From an uncultured Oribacterium sp. (lineage in GTDB: Bacteria; Bacillota; Clostridia; Lachnospirales; Lachnospiraceae), in the NCBI GenBank assembly GCA_902485915.1, contig CABTMH010000065.1, positions 1 through 18,138 on the forward strand: a DNA stretch of 18,138 nt, read 5' to 3'. The position numbers and the translations under genes are program-made. Below, piece by piece: positions 13,478 through 18,138 of this stretch. Below the pieces are notes generated by a model. The model searched no databases. It was not told the DNA's origin and was given only the letters and a program-made list of their open reading frames with translations. The first letter of the stretch is position 1; every line of letters begins with the position of its first letter.

Positions 13478-15469
13478 TCAGCTCCTTCGTCTCCGGAAAA
13501 TCTCCGGAAGCGAGCGTACCCAGCCATCGTGCTTCGGCCTCGCATCCGACAGCCCGTCCATGAGAAAGCGGCTCGGACTGCATTTTTTAGCATAGCGACT
13601 CTCTGTGAAATAAATGTGAAGTTCTTTCTTCGCCCGCGTACAGGCGACATAAAATGCCCGTCGCTCCTCCTCGATCTGCGCCGCCGTGACCGCCTTCGTA
13701 TACGGTGTCACGCCCTCCGTCGCATCGATGAGATGGACGATGTCGAACTCCAGCCCCTTACTGCCATGGAAGGTCATCAGCCGTACACCGCGCCCCGCCT
13801 CACTGTGTGCAGCCGCCCGCTTCAGCTCCTCCCCGTAGTTCTCCGCATAGGCGAGCCACTTCCGCTTATCCGGCTCCTGTCGCGCCGACAGCTCCAGCGC
13901 ATCCATTATAGCATGGACGCCGTCAAGCTCCGTATGATTTTCGCGGGCCCGATCCTCCAGGTAGCTGATATAGCCCACGCGCAGGGCAATGTAGATGACC
14001 GCGGCTTCGGATGGCAGGGCACGGATGGCCTTCAAATCCTCTACGAAGCGATCGAGAATCACGTCCATCCCGCGCTTATCACGGTAGTAGCGCCGGAGCT
14101 TCTCGAAATCCATCGCCCGATCCCGGACGGCCTCCCGCGAGATATAGCGGTTCGGCTTATTCATGATACGGAGGAAGTCCCGGCGGGTGCCCATGCCGAG
14201 GGCGAGCCGGATATAGGCGAGGATGTCCTGTGCCACCGTACTGTCATAGAGATTTTTCGTATGATCCCGCGTCGTATACGGAAGCTGGAGTCGTACAAAT
14301 TCGGAGATCAGCGGACGCGCCAGCGTCTGGGTACGGAACAGAACGGCGATGCGCTCCGGCGGGATCCCGCGCGTGAGCTCCTCCCGGATGTTCTTCAGCA
14401 CGAGCGCATACTCCTGCAGCGTGTCGGACGTCTGATAGCGCAGTGCACGCCCACCCGGTCCCTGTACGGCCACGATCTCCTTCGGGAAGCGATGTTCGTT
14501 CCGGGCGATGACATGGGCCGAAAATGTGACGATTTCCTCGTGCGAACGATAGTTATTTGAGAGTGTGATGCGTGTGGTGCCCGGATAATCGCGCTCGAAG
14601 CCGAGCATGATGCCGGGATCCGAGCCCCGGAAGGCATAGATCGACTGGTCGTCATCCCCGACGATGAAGAGATTGTTTTCCGGCAGCGCGAGCATACGCA
14701 CGATCTCGTACTGGAGAGGTGAGATATCCTGGAACTCATCGACCAGGACATAGTGGTACTTCTCCTGCCAGCGCCGAAGCTCCCCCGGCTCGTCGAGGAA
14801 GAGTTGACGACAGCGGAGCAGCATATCATCGAAGTCCACGAGGCGCTGCTGCCCCAGGCTCTCCTGGTACCGCAGCATGAGGGCCGTGAACTGCTCGTTC
14901 GAGAGCAGATTCGAATCAAATTCCGAGAGCAGCTTTCCGCTTCCCTTGAAACGGGAGATCTCGCCGATGAGAAGGCGCAGAAAGTCCTGATCATAGCTGC
15001 AGTCGATACCGAGGGCCTCGGTGATTTCGCGCAGAAGCTGCGACTGCGTCCGTTCGCTCAGGATGTTTTTATACGAAAAGTGATAGCGGATGCGGAGGAT
15101 GAAGAAAAAGATCGAGTGGAAGGTGCCGAAGGTCACCTGGCCGCCGGCATCGCTGAGGTTCCCCGGGAGGCGTGCATCCTCACCGGACGAAAAGGCCGGA
15201 CGATGCCCGGCTTCGGCTTCGTAGGCATCCCCCAGCCGCTGCTTCATCTGTTCCTCGAGGTAGAGCTTCCGAAAGCGGCTCTCCATCTCGAGGGCCGCCG
15301 CCTTCGTGAAGGTGATCACGAGGATGTCCTCCGGCCGCACGCCGCTCCGGATCAGCTGCAGGATGCGATGCGTGATCACCGTCGTTTTCCCGGAGCCTGG
15401 TCCGGCCAGCACCATCGCCGGCCCGTCTCTGTGTTCGATTGCCCGTTTCTGATCGATAGAAAAACCCAT
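13478..15469 (-). CDS. UvrD/PcrA-like superfamily 1 DNA helicase, short form
   Basis: 663 residues; an ATP-driven 3'-5' DNA helicase by family. Seen in order: DQKRAI Q-motif, Walker A AGPGSGKTT (22-30), ITFTKAAALEME, TFGTFHSIFF, DEFQ (244-247), GDDDQSIYAFRGSDP (271-285), NYRSH (306-310), LMTFHGSKGLEF (564-575) and RRAFYVACTRAK (603-614). An extra Gly/Glu-rich stretch of about 35 residues lies between motifs Ia and Ib. It ends about 50 residues after motif VI, so the tudor-like tail of full-length PcrA is absent. An in-frame TAG four codons upstream fixes the ATG at 15469, which has no good ribosome site and lies inside a hairpin. It heads the run with the two-component genes; repair or recombination role inferred. 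Confidence 0.93.
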   Translation of the reverse strand: MGFSIDQKRAIEHRDGPAMVLAGPGSGKTTVITHRILQLIRSGVRPEDILVITFTKAAALEMESRFRKLYLEEQMKQRLGDAYEAEAGHRPAFSSGEDARLPGNLSDAGGQVTFGTFHSIFFFILRIRYHFSYKNILSERTQSQLLREITEALGIDCSYDQDFLRLLIGEISRFKGSGKLLSEFDSNLLSNEQFTALMLRYQESLGQQRLVDFDDMLLRCRQLFLDEPGELRRWQEKYHYVLVDEFQDISPLQYEIVRMLALPENNLFIVGDDDQSIYAFRGSDPGIMLGFERDYPGTTRITLSNNYRSHEEIVTFSAHVIARNEHRFPKEIVAVQGPGGRALRYQTSDTLQEYALVLKNIREELTRGIPPERIAVLFRTQTLARPLISEFVRLQLPYTTRDHTKNLYDSTVAQDILAYIRLALGMGTRRDFLRIMNKPNRYISREAVRDRAMDFEKLRRYYRDKRGMDVILDRFVEDLKAIRALPSEAAVIYIALRVGYISYLEDRARENHTELDGVHAIMDALELSARQEPDKRKWLAYAENYGEELKRAAAHSEAGRGVRLMTFHGSKGLEFDIVHLIDATEGVTPYTKAVTAAQIEEERRAFYVACTRAKKELHIYFTESRYAKKCSPSRFLMDGLSDARPKHDGWVRSLPEIFRRRRS

Positions 15470-15492
15470 GGCAGTATTCTACCATGGGTTTT
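15461..15492 (-). promoter_or_regulatory. 11-bp perfect hairpin containing the helicase start codon
   Basis: AAAACCCATGG (15461-15471) and CCATGGGTTTT (15482-15492) are perfect inverted copies around 10 nt. On the minus strand the stem is followed by T residues (GGGTTTTTC), so it also resembles a terminator. The start codon (15469-15467) is in the 3' arm. Confidence 0.7.
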
Positions 15493-15502
15493 CGAAATCT
15501 CC

Positions 15503-15536
15503 TATAGTCGTCTAAACGACTATATTATCTATAGAT
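15503..15536. promoter_or_regulatory. two adjacent palindromes upstream of the helicase gene
   Basis: TATAGTCGT-CTAA-ACGACTATA (15503-15524) is a perfect 9-bp inverted repeat, and ATCTATAGAT (15527-15536) is a perfect 10-bp palindrome. A GGAG sequence (minus strand, 15502-15499) lies between the first of these and the start-codon hairpin. TATAGT in the repeat could be a -10 element, though no -35 is evident. Operator or leader RNA structure are both possible. Confidence 0.5.
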
Positions 15537-15680
15537 TCATGTGGATGTGATACGCATATCAGCGTATGCAGCGGTCGCATCTGCCGCATAGCCCACGCAG
15601 GATCGTCGCCGCCAGATTCTTGCGGCATGTGGTGGAAGCCTCTGCTGTATGGCCCACTCCCCTGACTTGCATGCTATGTT
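15537..15680. other. gltX-helicase intergenic region, rich in short inverted repeats, no gene
   Basis: Contains ATACGC/GCGTAT around 6 nt (about 15550), GCCGC/GCGGC around 9 nt (about 15609-15627) and an imperfect TATGC...GCATA arm pair between them. There is no U tract that would end the gltX transcript, no tRNA cloverleaf and no open frame that I would support. A short structured RNA or a Rho-dependent end is possible. Confidence 0.35.
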
Positions 15681-17132
15681 TTACGCCTCGAGGCGACGGA
15701 TGCCATCGGCGATACGCTGGAGGGACTCCTCCTTACCGAGGACCTCCATGATCTCGGTCGCACCAGCCGGGGTCATCTGACGACCGGAAAGCGCGATACG
15801 GATCGGCCACATGATGAAGCCGGTCTTGTAGCCCTTCTCCTTACCATACGCGGACAGCAGCTCGAACAGTGCGTCGTTGGAGAAATCCTCCTGCGCGCTG
15901 AGAAGCGGCTGTACTTCACGGAGAAGCGCGAGTGAATTCTCGAGGGTCGTTTTCGACTTCTTATTGACATAGAGCTCGGTGCTGTATTCCGGAAGGGCCT
16001 CGAAAAAGCCGATCATCTCCTCGTTGATGTCCGGGAAGATCTCGATACGGGTCTTCACCATCGTCGCGATGTGTCTGAGATCGAGCGGCTTCGTGATGAT
16101 CTTCTGGATATATGGAAGCGCACGCTCATAATACGGATCGAAATCCATCGCCTTGATGTACTCGCCATCCATCCAGCGCAGCTTCTCCATGTCGAAGACC
16201 GCCGGGCTCTTCGAGATACGGTGATAGTCGAACTTTTCGATGAGGTCCTGGAGTGACATGATCTCCTCGTTATCCTCCGGAGACCAGCCGAGGAGGGCGA
16301 CGAAATTCACGACGGCCTCAGCCACGAAGCCCTGATCGATGAGGTCCTCGAAGGATGCATGACCGGAACGCTTGCTGAGCTTCTTGTGATTTTCATCCGT
16401 AATCAGTGGACAGTGCACATACTTCGGAATCTCCCAGCCGAAGGCCTCATAGAGACGATTATACTTCGGGCTCGAGCTCAGATACTCGTTGCCACGAACG
16501 ACGTGGGTGATGCCCATCAGATGATCGTCGACGACATTGGCGAAATTATAGGTCGGATAGCCGTCGGACTTGATGAGGACCATGTCATCGAGCTCGGCGT
16601 TATCGACGGTGACATCTCCGTAGAGCTCGTCGTGGAAGGTCGTCGTGCCCTCGGTCGGGTTGTTCTGACGGATGACATACGGCATACCGGCTGCAAGGTT
16701 TGCCTCGATCTCCTCCTTCGAGAGGGAGAGACAGTGCTTATCATAGTGCATGATCTCTTCGCCGTTTACCTCGGTCTTCAGTGACTCTAGGCGCTCCTTC
16801 GTGCAGAAGCAGTAGTATGCCTTACCCTCATCGACGAGCTGCTTCGCATACTGCATATAGATGCCCTGTGCACGACGCTCGGACTGCACGTACGGACCGC
16901 AGTCGCCCGGCTTATCCGGGGACTCATCCGGGATCAGGCCGGTATCGGCGAGGGTCTCGTTGATGAGCTCGACGGCGCCCTCGACGAAGCGCTCCTGGTC
17001 GGTATCCTCGATACGGAGGAGGAAGTCACCACCCTCATGCTTTGCGATGAGGTAGGCGTAGAGTGCGGTACGAAGGTTACCTACATGCATCCGTCCGGTC
17101 GGGGATGGTGCATATCTCGTTCTGATCTTCAT
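15681..17132 (-). CDS. gltX: glutamyl-tRNA synthetase
   Basis: 483 residues, the usual size. It charges tRNA-Glu with glutamate in the cytoplasm; in many clostridia lacking GlnRS it also charges tRNA-Gln, which this window cannot decide. Seen: class I HIGH-type motif in APSPTGRMHVGNLR (8-21), LRIEDTDQER (39-48), YNFANVVDDHLMGITHVVRG in the tRNA acceptor region (195-214), and KMSKS-type KLSKR (251-255), followed by the alpha-helical anticodon-binding half. ATG 17132 is preferred, with GGAGAG 4 nt upstream; an ATG four codons earlier contains that ribosome site. It starts 17 bp after the pnp stop, so it is probably translated from the pnp transcript at least in part. Confidence 0.97.
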   Translation of the reverse strand: MKIRTRYAPSPTGRMHVGNLRTALYAYLIAKHEGGDFLLRIEDTDQERFVEGAVELINETLADTGLIPDESPDKPGDCGPYVQSERRAQGIYMQYAKQLVDEGKAYYCFCTKERLESLKTEVNGEEIMHYDKHCLSLSKEEIEANLAAGMPYVIRQNNPTEGTTTFHDELYGDVTVDNAELDDMVLIKSDGYPTYNFANVVDDHLMGITHVVRGNEYLSSSPKYNRLYEAFGWEIPKYVHCPLITDENHKKLSKRSGHASFEDLIDQGFVAEAVVNFVALLGWSPEDNEEIMSLQDLIEKFDYHRISKSPAVFDMEKLRWMDGEYIKAMDFDPYYERALPYIQKIITKPLDLRHIATMVKTRIEIFPDINEEMIGFFEALPEYSTELYVNKKSKTTLENSLALLREVQPLLSAQEDFSNDALFELLSAYGKEKGYKTGFIMWPIRIALSGRQMTPAGATEIMEVLGKEESLQRIADGIRRLEA

Positions 17133-17149
17133 AATACTCTCCATTTATC

Positions 17150-18138
17150 TTAGTCTCTCAGATCCTGCGGACGCATGGTGAGATTGATACGGCCCATCTT
17201 GTCGACCTCCTGAACCTTCACGGTTACCTCGTCGCCGATGTTGACCACATCCTCTACCTTCTCAACGCGGCCATCGGCCAGCTTCGAGATGTGTACCATA
17301 CCATCCTTGTTCGGGCTGAGCTGTACGAAGGCACCGAAGTTCATGATACGAACGACCTTGCCGGTCAGTACCTGACCCGGCTCGATGTCGTTGACGATGG
17401 ACTCGATGATCTTCTTCGCCTTCTCGAGCGCGTTCTTATCGATGCCGGAGATGGAAACCATACCGCTGTCATCGATGTCGATCTTTGCACCGGTCTCATC
17501 GATGATGCCGTTGATGGTCTTACCCTGCTTACCGATGACATCACCGATCTTCTGCGGGTCGATCTGCATGGTGATGATCTTCGGAGCGTACTCGGAAAGC
17601 TCGGTACGTGGCGCTGCGATGGCATCCTTCATAACGCCATCCATGATGACGAGACGTGCCTCGTGTGCTCTGTGGATCGCCTCGGTCACGATGTCTCTAG
17701 TGAGACCGTGGATCTTAATATCCATCTGGATCGCGGTGATGCCCTCATGTGTACCGGTTACCTTGAAGTCCATGTCACCGAAGAAGTCCTCGAGGCCCTG
17801 GATATCGGTCAGTACGATGTAGTCGTCATCGGTATCGCCGGTTACGAGACCGCAGCTGATACCGGCTACCGGCTCCTTGATCGGGACACCGGCTGCCATC
17901 AGAGACAGGCAGGATGCACAGGTAGAGCCCATCGAAGTCGAACCGTTTGACTCCATGGTCTCGGATACGGCACGGATGGCATATGGGAACTCCTCGACAG
18001 AAGGAAGAACCGGAATCAGTGCCTTCTCAGCGAGTGCGCCATGACCGATCTCACGACGTCCCGGTCCACGGCTGGCCTTCGCCTCACCTACGGAGTAGCC
18101 CGGGAAGTTATACTGGTGAAGGTAACGCTTCTCGGTGA
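17150..18138 (-). CDS. pnp: polynucleotide phosphorylase, C-terminal part (5' end beyond window)
   Basis: 328 complete codons of the 3'-5' phosphorolytic exoribonuclease that degrades and tails RNA. The frame is open to the right edge, so the start is outside. Seen: second RNase PH domain with NFPGYSVGE, RGPGRREIGHGALAE, VSETMESNGS and the active-site block GDMDFKVTGTHEGITAIQMD; then a KH domain with IGDVIGKQGKTINGIIDETG; then an S1 domain with GKVVRIMNFGAFVQL and DGMVHISKL, ending at RPQDLRD. There is no extended tail after S1, so it is a minimal form. An ATG at 17956 is internal, as the reading upstream of it is plainly PNPase. Confidence 0.97.
   Translation of the reverse strand, partial: TEKRYLHQYNFPGYSVGEAKASRGPGRREIGHGALAEKALIPVLPSVEEFPYAIRAVSETMESNGSTSMGSTCASCLSLMAAGVPIKEPVAGISCGLVTGDTDDDYIVLTDIQGLEDFFGDMDFKVTGTHEGITAIQMDIKIHGLTRDIVTEAIHRAHEARLVIMDGVMKDAIAAPRTELSEYAPKIITMQIDPQKIGDVIGKQGKTINGIIDETGAKIDIDDSGMVSISGIDKNALEKAKKIIESIVNDIEPGQVLTGKVVRIMNFGAFVQLSPNKDGMVHISKLADGRVEKVEDVVNIGDEVTVKVQEVDKMGRINLTMRPQDLRD

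Noticed and set aside
13529..14560. 343-codon plus-strand open frame opposite the helicase
   Set aside because: It is antisense to the conserved helicase motifs; no independent evidence.

Overview
The window looks like a chromosomal segment of a moderately GC-rich anaerobic Bacillota bacterium, most likely of the Lachnospiraceae or a close relative. The grounds are lipoprotein signals of the LAAC/LSAC type, strong GGAGG ribosome sites, a YesN-like AraC response regulator paired with a LytS-type kinase, a tRNA-Pro gene with no encoded CCA, and typical Firmicutes promoters and U-tract terminators. No mobile element, CRISPR array or phage gene is visible. All genes but one lie on the minus strand, so the window is best read from right to left.

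Right end (18138 to 9360): the 3' part of pnp (polynucleotide phosphorylase), then gltX only 17 bp downstream. A 211-bp gap rich in inverted repeats follows. Next is a tight run of a short UvrD/PcrA-like helicase, an OmpR-type response regulator and its sensor kinase (ATGA overlap), a 76-residue small protein, and a membrane protein with a degenerate M28 peptidase fold. The run ends in a large hairpin with a U tract, just upstream of an AEC-family permease gene. The last codons of that permease lie in an array of four 26-bp repeats.

Middle (8355 to 7590): the only plus-strand gene encodes a small, alanine-rich exported protein with an internal duplication, its own promoter and a strong terminator. 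It diverges from a tRNA-Pro(UGG) gene that has a near-consensus promoter and its own terminator.

Left half (7554 to 1): a sensing and import locus. A binding lipoprotein overlaps a LytS-type sensor kinase gene by 8 bp and is followed by a YesN/AraC response regulator. After a regulatory gap with several inverted repeats come a larger binding lipoprotein, a fused double-domain permease and an ATPase (cut by the window edge), all of the Fe(III)/AfuABC family. The layout matches the three-component sensors HptARS and PgtABC, which sense phosphorylated sugars or phosphoglycerates, next to an AfuABC-like transporter. The working interpretation is that the small binding protein reports an external ligand to the kinase, the regulator activates the promoter near position 3800, and the larger binding protein feeds the importer. 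The substrate cannot be read from the sequence; a phosphorylated organic compound is at least as likely as iron.

Most interesting items: the three-component sensing and import locus with its palindromic control region, the pseudo-M28 membrane protein, the duplicated alanine-rich exported protein, the 26-bp repeat array at the end of the AEC gene, and the hairpin that buries the helicase start codon.
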